Counted from the stretch's first letter, positions 28,302 to 36,219 are shown. The stretch: 64,000 nucleotides of DNA from Clostridium_AD sp051278035 (GCF_051278035.1 NZ_JBNMNU010000001.1:36090-100089); one strand, 5' to 3'. The notes: generated by a model from the sequence alone, not told the origin. Made by a program: numbers and translations.

Positions 28302-30654
28302 AATCAAAGTTAGGATCTCCTTCTCCTGTTAGTTTTGAAGCCATTGCATTTCCCCAGTTCTCATCTAAAAAAGGATCATCATGAAAGTAAGTATCGGAAT
28401 TCTCTGTTCTTGATTCCTCAAACTTATTAGTCATCTTTGATCTATCTTCCCTTAGTATCATCACCATGTCCATAGCAGAAACTCTATCCGTATTTATATC
28501 TGGATTCCATGCAATACACTCCTTTATGTATCCGATGCTCCTAATCCTTCTTAAATTAGGTATTGTAACACTTAGTGTTTCTCCAGTCTCTGAATCGTAT
28601 GTTTCTTGCTCAAATGGAGTTAACATCCATTGTCTTTGCAATGACTTACCTAATCCTATAACTTCTTTTGTTGTTCTTGTACCTTTTGATCTGTTTCCAA
28701 ATAGATTAGCCTTAACTATCTCCATATCCCTAAGAATCTCTGGACTATCTGCTAACAAATGAAGTGAATTATGGTTGGAGAAGTAAGAAAAGAGTCCCTT
28801 CAGGTTATTCTCGTAATTTGCACTGGCGTTGTAAAATGTAGTAAGCCTTAAGCATTTCTCATAAAACTCTTCCGCCAGTTGCGGCCTCCCTGTATATTCC
28901 GCAACAATTTTATCAGTCCATAAATCAAAAACAATAATGGAAGCGAGAGAGCCACCAAGAGTATAATCGTTGTCAACAGGATCAATCCCGCAAATATATC
29001 TATTTTCAAATACTTTACCATCTCTATCTTTATTAGGCATTTCGAAGATTTCTATGGCTCCGTCAGAATTAAGTCCTCCTTTTACTTTAAAAGGGAAATC
29101 TCTTATAGGGTATAAATTTGCATCGTTATTCCACTTCATTAATCCGTCATCTCCGTAAACTAAATCACCTATATAGTGAGAATCCGTGAACTCATTTATT
29201 TCCGGTGCAATATCTTCTAAGTAATCTCTTAAATCTGCCACAGGAAACGCTGTCCCTTCCGTACGCATAATAGCTTCTTGAGGTGTAATTGGTTCCTCAG
29301 CCTTTTTTTGTACTATAGTATTTATGTCAGATGCTCCGTATTTAACAATGCTTCTTTCCTTATTTATTTGAATAAGAGCTCCAATAACATCACTGTTACC
29401 GTCTTTATCCATTTTACCTCTATAATTTAAGTATGTTCCAAAGAAGAATGCGCATTGACCCTTTCCATTTGTATTCTTATCAAAAACATTAGGCATAGAG
29501 TATATGTTATAACCTGCAGAGTTGTAGAATATTTCCTCTAACCCTTCGAAGGCTCCACCTTGAACTCCACCGGTACCACCTGCCATCATAAATCCAAATG
29601 CAAATCCAGATTCTTCTACTGAGGGCCTAGCAATCTGCCAGGCTTTAAGAAAGTCGTTAAACTTACCTGCTTCCTCCCATAATACTAATGCTCCCCTTTT
29701 CCCCCTTGCCTTTTGTGGATCATTCTTAAGAGTAACTCCCATTACTTCGTTAAGTATGCCTTTATCTATACCACGCTGATGGTCCTTTCGTCCCATTATC
29801 CAGTGCATATCATTTAAGGAATCTTTAAGGGATCTTACTCTTGGCCAAGGAGTATGTACTGCACACCAGTTAATAGCTGATACGTATTTATTTAAAATAC
29901 CATCTTTTATTAAATATTCTTTTTCATTTGCAATAGCAAAAGATTTTACATTCTTTTTAGCTTTAACTGTATCTCCTAATACAAAATTTTTGGCAAGCAT
30001 AGTTGAGGCTTTAACTGAATACCCGCAACCTCTTCTTTTTAGGTTAGCTCCGTGCATACCAACAGCTCTAGCTTGTTCGCAGTAGTGAAAGAACCAATAA
30101 TCTGCATCATAAACGTATGCAAATGCTGATACTCTCTCAGCTTGTTTGGTTCCAGCTATAATTTCAGCTCTAAGTAGTGGAGCGTAGTTTAATTGAAAAT
30201 AATAGTTTCCTGGAATCCATTCACCATCATAATCTCTTGTGTATCCTTCTCTACATCTTCTAGCTTCCTCTTTCCAAAACTTGTAGTATTGTGAGTTAGA
30301 ATTTTTGTTAGGAAAAAGTTTTGTGTAACAATTATTTTTTTCGTAAAATATTGCTGCAGGTCTAAAATAATCCATGTCAACTAATATGTGAGGATCAGTT
30401 AAGTCTACTGCGATTCTTCCATTTGAATCTTGTTTTCTAACTAATTGATCAGGATCTATCGATGATGTCGGTAAAAGGGGGTTATCCCATCGCACCAAGT
30501 CTGACACCTCATTCCTAGTTGGAGAAGAAAGATTTTGAATAAATTTTATAGAATCTATAGAATCTAACAAGTCTTGTTTTTCTTCACGAGGCATTTTATC
30601 TAAAAGATCCTCTGTAAGTTCTGTTTGTATTTTATTAAATGTCCTCATCCTCAA
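28297..30654 (-). CDS. terL: Terminase large subunit
   Basis: A 785 aa packaging motor. The ATPase part has a variant P-loop region at residues 206-217 (KRRGCGYSVKAS) and a Walker B with catalytic Glu at 320-330 (GALVLWEEAG). The nuclease part begins near residue 552 (YICGIDPVDND, first acidic residues) with a later ANYENN block. The long N-terminal extension is typical of crAss-like TerL. It overlaps the preceding gene by 20 nt. It translocates DNA into the head through the adjacent portal. Confidence 0.85.
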   Translation of the reverse strand: MRMRTFNKIQTELTEDLLDKMPREEKQDLLDSIDSIKFIQNLSSPTRNEVSDLVRWDNPLLPTSSIDPDQLVRKQDSNGRIAVDLTDPHILVDMDYFRPAAIFYEKNNCYTKLFPNKNSNSQYYKFWKEEARRCREGYTRDYDGEWIPGNYYFQLNYAPLLRAEIIAGTKQAERVSAFAYVYDADYWFFHYCEQARAVGMHGANLKRRGCGYSVKASTMLAKNFVLGDTVKAKKNVKSFAIANEKEYLIKDGILNKYVSAINWCAVHTPWPRVRSLKDSLNDMHWIMGRKDHQRGIDKGILNEVMGVTLKNDPQKARGKRGALVLWEEAGKFNDFLKAWQIARPSVEESGFAFGFMMAGGTGGVQGGAFEGLEEIFYNSAGYNIYSMPNVFDKNTNGKGQCAFFFGTYLNYRGKMDKDGNSDVIGALIQINKERSIVKYGASDINTIVQKKAEEPITPQEAIMRTEGTAFPVADLRDYLEDIAPEINEFTDSHYIGDLVYGDDGLMKWNNDANLYPIRDFPFKVKGGLNSDGAIEIFEMPNKDRDGKVFENRYICGIDPVDNDYTLGGSLASIIVFDLWTDKIVAEYTGRPQLAEEFYEKCLRLTTFYNASANYENNLKGLFSYFSNHNSLHLLADSPEILRDMEIVKANLFGNRSKGTRTTKEVIGLGKSLQRQWMLTPFEQETYDSETGETLSVTIPNLRRIRSIGYIKECIAWNPDINTDRVSAMDMVMILREDRSKMTNKFEESRTENSDTYFHDDPFLDENWGNAMASKLTGEGDPNFDF

Positions 30655-31189
30655 ACATTGATTCAGTTCTTGTTCCTGATTGAGCTTTTATAGCCTTTTC
30701 TTTAATTACTTGCTTCTCAATTTCATTAATAGCTTTAATTAGTCTAGGTATTTTTTCAACTGAAGAAGTTATTTTTCCTATATCATGTATAGGTTTTTTA
30801 GTTCTCTCATCTCTTTCATCTAAGTTTACATCATCAAGAAATTTAGATATTTTTTGTAAAACCAATCTAGTACTTTGAAGTAAATTTGTACTTGTTGTCT
30901 CTGACATTTTTTCATAATAATGCACAGCTCTTATAATTTCTTTAGTCTTGCCTGTAAAATTCTTAGGCATATCTATAAAAAGCTTTATCTCTGCAATCCT
31001 TTCGTCAGTATCAAGTATGTGTATAAAATCACTTCTTTCGTCAGACATGTAATATATAAATCCAAGCTTAAGTGTAGCTTCATGCTTATCTTTAGTCTTA
31101 TCTTTATCCCATATTTCTTTAAAAGGAGCTATTAACAAAGCTTGTGGACTGAACGTCACAACATTGTTTTCTAGTTCAAATAAATTCAT
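30635..31189 (-). CDS. Protein next to terminase, small-subunit candidate
   Basis: A 184 aa mostly helical protein overlapping terL by 20 nt. Composition and place would suit a terminase small subunit, but no helix-turn-helix is evident and no family is recognised. The start codon is 21 nt from the end of the tRNA cluster, so cotranscription with the tRNAs is likely. Confidence 0.45.
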   Translation of the reverse strand: MNLFELENNVVTFSPQALLIAPFKEIWDKDKTKDKHEATLKLGFIYYMSDERSDFIHILDTDERIAEIKLFIDMPKNFTGKTKEIIRAVHYYEKMSETTSTNLLQSTRLVLQKISKFLDDVNLDERDERTKKPIHDIGKITSSVEKIPRLIKAINEIEKQVIKEKAIKAQSGTRTESMFEDEDI

Positions 31190-31209
31190 AATTCTTCTCT
31201 ATTTTTAAG

Positions 31210-31281
31210 TGGTTTGAGTAGGATTTGAACCTACGGCACCTGCGGCTTCAACACAGTGCTCTACCCCTGAGCTACCAAACC
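31210..31281 (-). tRNA. tRNA-Phe (GAA)
   Basis: Minus-strand cloverleaf with acceptor GGTTTGG paired to TCAAACC, D-arm GCTC/GAGC, anticodon loop TTGAAGC and T-arm TAGG-TTCAAAT-CCTA. The CCA end is not encoded. This is the last tRNA in transcription order. Confidence 0.9.
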
Positions 31282-31287
31282 TAATTG

Positions 31288-31360
31288 AGCTTTAAGTAAG
31301 ACTCGAACTTACAACCTGCTGCTTACAACACAGCTACTCTACCAATTGAGTTATTAAAGC
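31288..31360 (-). tRNA. tRNA-Thr (TGT)
   Basis: Acceptor GCTTTAA pairs perfectly with TTAAAGC; D-arm CTCAATTGGTAGAG; anticodon stem GCTGT/GCAGC with loop GTTGTAA; T-loop TTCGAGT. No encoded CCA. Confidence 0.9.
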
Positions 31361-31364
31361 ATTG

Positions 31365-31454
31365 TGGGAATGGAAGGGTTCGAACCTTCAACGGGGTTTT
31401 TCAACACCTACAGAGTTACAGTCTGCTCGCTTCAGCCAATTTGCATACACGCCC
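31365..31454 (-). tRNA. tRNA-Tyr (GTA), long variable arm
   Basis: Anticodon stem GCAGA/TCTGT with loop CTGTAAC; a long variable arm, as usual for bacterial Tyr; T-arm GAAGG-TTCGAAC-CCTTC. The acceptor GGGCGTG/CATTCCC has one C-T mismatch. No encoded CCA. Confidence 0.85.
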
Positions 31455-31465
31455 ATAATATTTGC

Positions 31466-31545
31466 AGAAAGCAGAGGCCCTGATCCCCAACGTTTTATCG
31501 TCCAATCCCTTAGCAGGGGATGCTCACCCAAGTGAGTTTACTTTC
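31466..31545 (-). tRNA. tRNA-Ser (GCT), unusual T-loop
   Basis: Acceptor GAAAGTA/TGCTTTC, D-arm CTCA/TGAG, anticodon stem ATCCC/GGGAT with loop CTGCTAA and a long variable arm. The T-arm is irregular: stem GGGG/CCTC with loop ATCAGGG in place of the normal TTCRANY, so the gene may be degenerating or folded unusually. Confidence 0.7.
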
Positions 31546-31552
31546 TATTTTG

Positions 31553-31634
31553 CGGAGGAGATAGGATTCGAACCTACAAAGCTTTTACACCCGACAGTTT
31601 TCAAGACTGCTTGACGACCACTGTCCACTCTTCC
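31553..31634 (-). tRNA. tRNA-Ser (TGA)
   Basis: Anticodon stem GCAGT/ACTGT with loop CTTGAAA, long variable arm, T-arm GTAGG-TTCGAAT-CCTAT and discriminator G as expected for Ser. The acceptor GGAAGAG/CTCCTCC has one A-C mismatch. Confidence 0.85.
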
Positions 31635-31646
31635 ATTTATAATTTG

Positions 31647-31720
31647 TACTCAAAGCAGGACTCGAACCTGCAGATTTCTGGTTCTAAACCAGTTGCCTAT
31701 ACCAATTCGGCTATTTGAGC
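31647..31720 (-). tRNA. tRNA-Leu (TAG) with short variable loop
   Basis: Acceptor GCTCAAA/TTTGAGT, D-arm GCC/GGC, anticodon loop TTTAGAA, T-arm GCAGG-TTCGAGT-CCTGC, discriminator A. The anticodon UAG reads CUA (Leu), yet the variable loop is only about 5 nt, whereas bacterial Leu tRNAs have a long arm. Identity is therefore less certain than the fold. Confidence 0.75.
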
Positions 31721-31727
31721 ATTTTGG

Positions 31728-31798
31728 ACAACCGTACGGGAATCGAACCCGTGAAATCAGGATCACAACCTGACTGCCTTTCCAATTTGGCACAACGG
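31728..31798 (-). tRNA. tRNA-His (GTG), weak acceptor stem
   Basis: Anticodon stem TCAGG/CCTGA is perfect with loop TTGTGAT; D-arm GCC/GGC; T-arm ACGGG-TTCGATT-CCCGT. The acceptor stem is poor (three G-T pairs and one mismatch). Confidence 0.75.
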
Positions 31799-31823
31799 AG
31801 GAATCTTCATGCTTTCGCATTAG

Positions 31824-31895
31824 TGGCGAGGGCGGGATTCGAACCCGCAACACCGAGGTTATGAGCCTCGTAAGCAACCTCTGCTTTGCCTCACT
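31824..31895 (-). tRNA. tRNA-Met (CAT), initiator-like 1-72 mismatch
   Basis: Anticodon stem CGAGG/CCTCG with loop CTCATAA; T-arm GCGGG-TTCGAAT-CCCGC. The first acceptor pair is A1 opposite C72, unpaired as in initiator tRNAs, while the rest of the stem (GTGAGG/CCTCGC) pairs. The anticodon stem lacks the full GGG/CCC of initiators, so elongator, initiator or Ile2 (modified CAU) remain possible. Confidence 0.8.
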
Positions 31896-31904
31896 ATTTT
31901 TTGT

Positions 31905-31975
31905 TGAAGTACCAGGACTCGAACCTAGGCTACCTGGCTCAAAACCAGGCGTGCTACACATCTACACCATACTTC
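31905..31975 (-). tRNA. tRNA-Gln (TTG)
   Basis: Acceptor GAAGTAT/GTACTTC, anticodon stem CCTGG/CCAGG with loop TTTTGAG, T-arm CTAGG-TTCGAGT-CCTGG. No encoded CCA. Confidence 0.88.
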
Positions 31976-32060
31976 ACTTTGTCTTGAGCTATAAGATTTT
32001 ACCTTATAGCTCATGTCCTTTCGTACGGTAGCGAAACCCTTTTTACACGGCGGAACAATA
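31976..32060 (-). other. Structured spacer between tRNA-Pro and tRNA-Gln
   Basis: An 85-nt gap longer than the other tRNA spacers. It contains a perfect 10-bp hairpin (GAGCTATAAG with a 7-nt loop) and a smaller TTTCG/CGAAA hairpin. No tRNA can be folded here. It may be an RNase III-type processing site within the tRNA precursor. Confidence 0.5.
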
Positions 32061-32138
32061 GTCTAGATGGTAAGATTCGAACTTACGATGCTCCTGTTTC
32101 CAAAACAGGCGAGTTCAGCCACTGCTCTTGCATCTAGA
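32061..32138 (-). tRNA. tRNA-Pro (TGG)
   Basis: Perfect acceptor TCTAGAT/ATCTAGA, D-arm GAG/CTC, anticodon stem CCTGT/ACAGG with loop TTTGGAA, T-arm GTAAG-TTCGAAT-CTTAC. This is the first tRNA in transcription order. Confidence 0.9.
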
Positions 32139-32154
32139 TATTTTAAGCAATATA

Positions 32155-32187
32155 CAAAAAAATAGTCCTACTGTCAAGTAGAACTAT
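32155..32187 (-). terminator. Terminator after the GroES-like gene
   Basis: On the minus strand ATAGTTCTACT pairs with AGTAGGACTAT (one mismatch) around TGAC, followed by seven T. It lies 34 nt beyond the stop of the gene at 32221 and just upstream of the tRNA cluster. Confidence 0.85.
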
Positions 32188-32209
32188 CCTTCGATGTGTG
32201 TGATAGTTT
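32186..32209 (-). promoter_or_regulatory. Conserved element AAACTATCACACA before the tRNA cluster
   Basis: The second copy of the AAACTATCACACA ... GAAGGA element seen at 13126-13150. It starts about 70 nt upstream of tRNA-Pro and abuts the terminator hairpin. It could be the tRNA-operon promoter. Confidence 0.35.
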
Positions 32210-32220
32210 ACTAAAACTTA

Positions 32221-32811
32221 TTAGTTTCTTTTAATTCCGTTTGTATTTGAAATGTATTTTACATCTCTTTCTCCTACGTACAAATACTCTACTCCTTCAA
32301 TAACTTCTATTGGTAGTATGTATTCAAATTCTTTACCTATTTTATCGGCTAATGTTTTTTCAAGTTTTTTCTTAAAATTATTCATATTAAGAACAACTTC
32401 CATTCCAGGAGCCAATTGTTGAGCATGCCCACCACAAGATAAAACTACTTGTTTCTCAGAGAAGTCTTGATTCATGTCTGTTTCAGATCCTCTTCCGAAA
32501 GATGCTGTTGGAACAAACATTCCATTCTCTTTTGTTTTATTTCTTCTTGCAGTAAGAAAAACACCTGAAAACATTGGAACAATATGATCTGGCAACTTGT
32601 TAGTTTCCAGTGATTTATTATATAAATCTTCCTTAATCTTTCCTTCGTCTTCAAGTAATCTAGAAGAATCCTCCACTAATCCTGCAGTTTTTCTTCTAGA
32701 TTTATCTCTATTCGTAAAGAAATCTTGTACACCGAGTTCACTAGCCTCTCCAGCTTTTATCCTTTTGATATCATTGGTTACCTTACTTTCTTTTAGAACT
32801 CCTTTTTTCAT
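32221..32811 (-). CDS. GroES-like co-chaperonin candidate
   Basis: 196 aa. After a charged N-terminal extension of about 75 residues, the rest follows the order of GroES elements: a strand (MFSGVFLTARR), a mobile-loop-like stretch with a hydrophobic end (TKENGMFVPTAS), a strand and turn (KQVVLSCGGHAQQLAPGMEVVL, read as GEVLAVG...VKVGDIVIF in GroES), and a final EGVEYLYVGERDVKYI strand pair matching the GroES end. Similarity is structural rather than residue by residue. A GroEL gene lies 1.5 kb away on the same strand, supporting a chaperonin pair. It ends in its own terminator. Confidence 0.55.
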   Translation of the reverse strand: MKKGVLKESKVTNDIKRIKAGEASELGVQDFFTNRDKSRRKTAGLVEDSSRLLEDEGKIKEDLYNKSLETNKLPDHIVPMFSGVFLTARRNKTKENGMFVPTASFGRGSETDMNQDFSEKQVVLSCGGHAQQLAPGMEVVLNMNNFKKKLEKTLADKIGKEFEYILPIEVIEGVEYLYVGERDVKYISNTNGIKRN

Positions 32812-32821
32812 CTGTGTGTTT

Positions 32822-33073
32822 TTACTCTTGATTTACTGTTACGGCTCTAGATTCTCTAATACCTTTAACCAATCCTTCTACTTCAGACATTTTTTTCTCA
32901 CGTAAATACCCTACTATTTGTTCAGCTAATTCTAAAGAAATAAGTAACGCATTTGGTTCTTGCTTTTCTTGTTTTTGCTCTTGTTCAGGTGCTGTAGGCG
33001 CTGTTGGCATTTTTTTTACTGGTTTTTTAGCTGCTGACTTTGCTGCAGGCTTTTTATTTGTTTTTTCACTCAT
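32822..33073 (-). CDS. Small Lys/Ala/Pro-rich protein
   Basis: 83 aa. Residues 1-42 are low complexity (Lys, Ala, Pro, Glu, Gln), the remainder forms one or two helices (LISLELAEQIVGYLREKK). The basic tail could contact nucleic acid. It starts 10 nt upstream of the GroES-like gene. Function is unknown. Confidence 0.5.
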   Translation of the reverse strand: MSEKTNKKPAAKSAAKKPVKKMPTAPTAPEQEQKQEKQEPNALLISLELAEQIVGYLREKKMSEVEGLVKGIRESRAVTVNQE

Positions 33074-33131
33074 GTTATCAATATTTAATTGTTAATTATT
33101 CGGCTAATATAAGAATATATATGCAAATAGC

Positions 33132-33395
33132 CTATTTTTTATTGTTTTTTTTCTTTTGAATTTGATTATACATAAAATAAGACGCATTTAACTTTCCTAA
33201 GCAAGGTATGTTGAAGTTCTTGCTCATATATTCAAACTCTTCTTTTGTCATGTTTTCATCAAACTCAATTTCTTTAGACTTAGCTCTTATAAAGCTATAA
33301 GGAGACGTTGTTATTTGTTCAACTTCTTTTATAGTTAATCCATGTTTTTCCGAGAGTTCTTTTATTTTGATTGCGTCTGCTCTGTGTAGTTTCAT
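33132..33395 (-). CDS. Small helical protein, possible DNA-binding
   Basis: 87 aa, overlapping the previous gene by 4 nt. LSEKHGLTIKEVEQITTSPYSFIR resembles a helix-turn-helix followed by a wing-like segment. Lys-rich C-terminus. The assignment is weak. Confidence 0.45.
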   Translation of the reverse strand: MKLHRADAIKIKELSEKHGLTIKEVEQITTSPYSFIRAKSKEIEFDENMTKEEFEYMSKNFNIPCLGKLNASYFMYNQIQKKKNNKK

Positions 33396-33760
33396 TTTTT
33401 TACTTCAAAATTAAAAACTAATTTAAAGCCATCTTCAGTCATGCTTGGAATTAGTACTGGATTTATTTTATTTTTCTTTGTTAGTACTTTTTTCTTACGT
33501 AATGAAGTTAAAAGGTTGTTAAACACTTTTTGACCCATTCCTTTTAAGTCTTTTCTTATTTTTGCTCTAGTTTCAGTTGAAAACAGTATCATATCTACAA
33601 GTTCTTCGTCAGCAATGTCTCTAGATAATTCATATCTATAATAAAGCATTAAACTCAGCGCTTCTATTTCTTTTGTTCTCAATTTGTGATAAGGCTTAAG
33701 GAATTCAAGCCAATATCTAAATATTGATCTTTTGTCTGTGTGAATTCTTTTTATGTTCAT
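33392..33760 (-). CDS. Winged-helix-like phage protein
   Basis: A 122 aa basic protein with helices and a region (RAKIRKDLKGMGQKVFNNLL, then SLRKKKVL) that reads like a winged-helix recognition unit, with a final beta hairpin (KLVFNFEVKK). It overlaps both neighbours, as expected for translational coupling. Proteins of this sort recur in crAss-like phages; role unknown. Confidence 0.5.
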   Translation of the reverse strand: MNIKRIHTDKRSIFRYWLEFLKPYHKLRTKEIEALSLMLYYRYELSRDIADEELVDMILFSTETRAKIRKDLKGMGQKVFNNLLTSLRKKKVLTKKNKINPVLIPSMTEDGFKLVFNFEVKK

Positions 33761-34004
33761 TTTTCTTTTTTTCTTTGAAAAACTTTATTTTAACCTTAAG
33801 TTTATAATCGTTTTTCTTTTTGTTTACGGATATTACGGTGTGTATAGTGTATTTACCCTCTATAATGGCGTCATTAATGTCTTCTACCTCATTATGTAGT
33901 GCTTCAGCTTTTGCTTCTACCCATTTATTAGATGTTGAGTAGAAATTTACTAAAATTAGATTACCGTCTTTTGCTTTTTCACTTAAACTTAGTATATTAG
34001 TCAT
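33717..34004 (-). CDS. Unknown small basic protein
   Basis: 95 aa with a beta strand pattern (NLILVNFYSTSNKWVEAKAE, then YTIHTVISVNKKK) and a very basic C-terminus. It overlaps the next gene by 44 nt. No family recognised. Confidence 0.5.
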   Translation of the reverse strand: MTNILSLSEKAKDGNLILVNFYSTSNKWVEAKAEALHNEVEDINDAIIEGKYTIHTVISVNKKKNDYKLKVKIKFFKEKKKNEHKKNSHRQKINI

Positions 34005-34373
34005 TTATTTTTTACTTTTAGTTAAAAATCTTTCACCGTATTTTTCTTCATACAGATCTTCCCATTGATCTACCGGTAATTCTCCTAAATCTGTATTTCC
34101 ACACGGAACACAGTAATGAACATCTCTTTCTTCTCCTTCTTCGCTTTTTTGAAACTCTACTGTCTTTATATACAAAGACAAGCATGTTTTGCAGTAGGTT
34201 ATTGGTTCGTTGTTTTTTATTTTTTGTGTCATCATGTTTAACTTTTTTAAATCTTCTATAACTTCAGTATCATATACCGGAAAGGGAGCAAACTTATTTT
34301 GATACTCCCTTCTCTCTATCTCTCCTATTAACTGATCATGTCTCATTTTTCTTATTGTTCTATTAGCGCACAT
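34005..34373 (-). CDS. Zinc-ribbon protein downstream of GroEL
   Basis: A 122 aa protein with a CKTC pair and a later CVPC pair about 30 residues apart, a likely zinc ribbon. The start lies 22 nt inside the end of the GroEL gene, so translation is coupled to it. The partner or target is unknown. Confidence 0.55.
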   Translation of the reverse strand: MCANRTIRKMRHDQLIGEIERREYQNKFAPFPVYDTEVIEDLKKLNMMTQKIKNNEPITYCKTCLSLYIKTVEFQKSEEGEERDVHYCVPCGNTDLGELPVDQWEDLYEEKYGERFLTKSKK

Positions 34374-35935
34374 CGGGTTGTTAATAATGTTCCTGCTACA
34401 CTCGCTGCACTTTCCAAGGCTATTCTTGTTACTTTTTTCGGATCAACTATTCCTTCTTTAAACATGTCAACAAATTCGTCTGTTTTAGCATTATACCCTA
34501 TCTCCGGTTTTCCAAACATAACTTTAGATAGTTTTACATCAGGACTAACTCCTGCATTTTCACATATAATTCTAAAAGGTGCTTCAATCGATTTTAAAAG
34601 TATTTCTACTCCTTTTTGAAAATCTTCACCTCTAGTTGGCCATGGTTTTGTTAAAGATTGTGATCTTGCATCTATTAATGCAGATCCGCCGCCCATAACT
34701 ATTCCTTCTTCAATAGCAGATATTACCGCTTCTTTAGCATCTTCTATTCTAGCTTTTATTTCAGTCATTTCAAGTTCAGACTTTGCCCCAACTTCTATGA
34801 TTGCCACTCCACCGGATAGTTTTGCTTTTCTTTCTTTTAATTTATCTATTTCAAATGTAGTCATTCCTTTTTTAAGAATAGCACTTTCTATTGACTTTAT
34901 TCTAGCCTCAACCACTCCTTCTCTTCTTTTTCCGCCCATAATAACGGTATTCATTGCCTCTGCTTTAATACTAGATGCTGTTCCAAACAATTGCTCAACA
35001 TGTTCGTCTTTAATGTCTACAACCATGTCTTCAGGTACCACCTCAGCTCCTACTGTTGCCGCAATGTCTTTTGTTAGGTCTTTCCGGAAGTCTCCGAATC
35101 CTGGTGTCTTTACAGCTGCTATTTGGTGGCCTCCTTTCATTTTATTAAGCACTAAAGTAGATAATGCATCTCCAATTATGTCATCTGCCAACACAAGTAA
35201 TGGTCTTCCCATTGTAATTATTGGCTGTAGTAAAGCCATTATCTGTTCTTTTGTTTTTAGTTTACCATCAACTACCAAAATTAAGGGGTCCCTCATAGTT
35301 ACCTCAGTGTTTTCTGGGGAAGTAGAGAAATAAGTAGAGAGCAGGCCACGGTCAAATTGTAGTCCATCTACTCTGTGTATCTTAGTTTCAAACCCAGAAC
35401 CCTCTTCTACACTTACGGCTCCGTCTTCGCCAACCATCTTAAATGCGTCAGCAATAATTTTTCCAATATCCTCATCATTATTTGCACTGATAGTTGCAAT
35501 ATGCTTTATCATTTTAGACTTATAGTCTACTGTAACAGCGCTTTTATTTAATTCATCTACTATTTTACTAGCAGCGTAGTTAATTCCTTTTTGCATTTGA
35601 ACAGGATCGTAATCTGCGGACACAAATCTCATTCCTTCTTTAAGAATTGCCTGAGCAAGTACTGTTGCGGTTGTTGTTCCGTCTCCAGCCTTGTCATTTG
35701 ACTTTTCAGCTACTCTTCTTACAGATATGGCGCCCATATTCTGAAGTTTGTCACTTAACTCTATTTCTTTAGCTACAGTAACTCCGTCTTTAGTAATCAA
35801 AGGATCTTGTCCTTCTTTATGCATTATAACATTCCTTCCTTTAGGTCCTAATGTTACTTTTACTGCATTTGCAAGACAATCAACTCCTTCCATTATTGAA
35901 TCTCTTACTTCTTTATCGTACTTAATATATACCAT
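34352..35935 (-). CDS. groEL: Chaperonin GroEL (Hsp60)
   Basis: A 527 aa complete group I chaperonin subunit. The ATP site is intact: VTLGPKGRNV (27-36), ITKDGVTVAKEIEL (47-60) and GDGTTTATVLAQ (84-95), with the later AIEEGIVMGGGSAL block and apical-domain sequence in place. It ends at TTRCALIEQ, without the Gly-Gly-Met tail of bacterial GroEL. A GroES-like gene is nearby. It probably folds phage capsid or other late proteins, as phage chaperonins in other systems do. Capture from a bacterial host is the likely origin. Confidence 0.95.
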   Translation of the reverse strand: MVYIKYDKEVRDSIMEGVDCLANAVKVTLGPKGRNVIMHKEGQDPLITKDGVTVAKEIELSDKLQNMGAISVRRVAEKSNDKAGDGTTTATVLAQAILKEGMRFVSADYDPVQMQKGINYAASKIVDELNKSAVTVDYKSKMIKHIATISANNDEDIGKIIADAFKMVGEDGAVSVEEGSGFETKIHRVDGLQFDRGLLSTYFSTSPENTEVTMRDPLILVVDGKLKTKEQIMALLQPIITMGRPLLVLADDIIGDALSTLVLNKMKGGHQIAAVKTPGFGDFRKDLTKDIAATVGAEVVPEDMVVDIKDEHVEQLFGTASSIKAEAMNTVIMGGKRREGVVEARIKSIESAILKKGMTTFEIDKLKERKAKLSGGVAIIEVGAKSELEMTEIKARIEDAKEAVISAIEEGIVMGGGSALIDARSQSLTKPWPTRGEDFQKGVEILLKSIEAPFRIICENAGVSPDVKLSKVMFGKPEIGYNAKTDEFVDMFKEGIVDPKKVTRIALESAASVAGTLLTTRCALIEQ

Positions 35936-35961
35936 TACTTAATTTGTTTTTTATTTTTGTT

Positions 35962-36219
35962 TTACAGTTTTAAATTATCTGCAGTTGGAGCTATTTTATT
36001 ATTTTCCGGTTTATAGCTATCGGGGTATGGATTAGGTTCGTTTAATCTTTTTAAATCCATTCCTAACCACATTATACATTCCTGTAATTTAGTTATACTT
36101 AAATTACGTTCTCTACTTTTTGGTAGCTCTTTTAATATTTGAAGTTGCTTATCTAAATTAACTCTTAATTTTTTGTTGTTTACAACGTCAATTTCTAATT
36201 CTTTTTCTTTATTTACCAT
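35962..36219 (-). CDS. Unknown small charged protein
   Basis: 85 aa, mostly helical with a conserved-looking block LSITKLQECIMWLGMDLKRLNEPNPYP, a pattern common in small phage proteins annotated as Acb2/Tad1-like or of unknown function. The pattern LxxCxxxLGxxLKxLxxxNPYP is compatible with an Acb2-type cyclic-nucleotide sponge, but that is a tentative reading. Its start overlaps the stop of the next gene upstream. Confidence 0.5.
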   Translation of the reverse strand: MVNKEKELEIDVVNNKKLRVNLDKQLQILKELPKSRERNLSITKLQECIMWLGMDLKRLNEPNPYPDSYKPENNKIAPTADNLKL

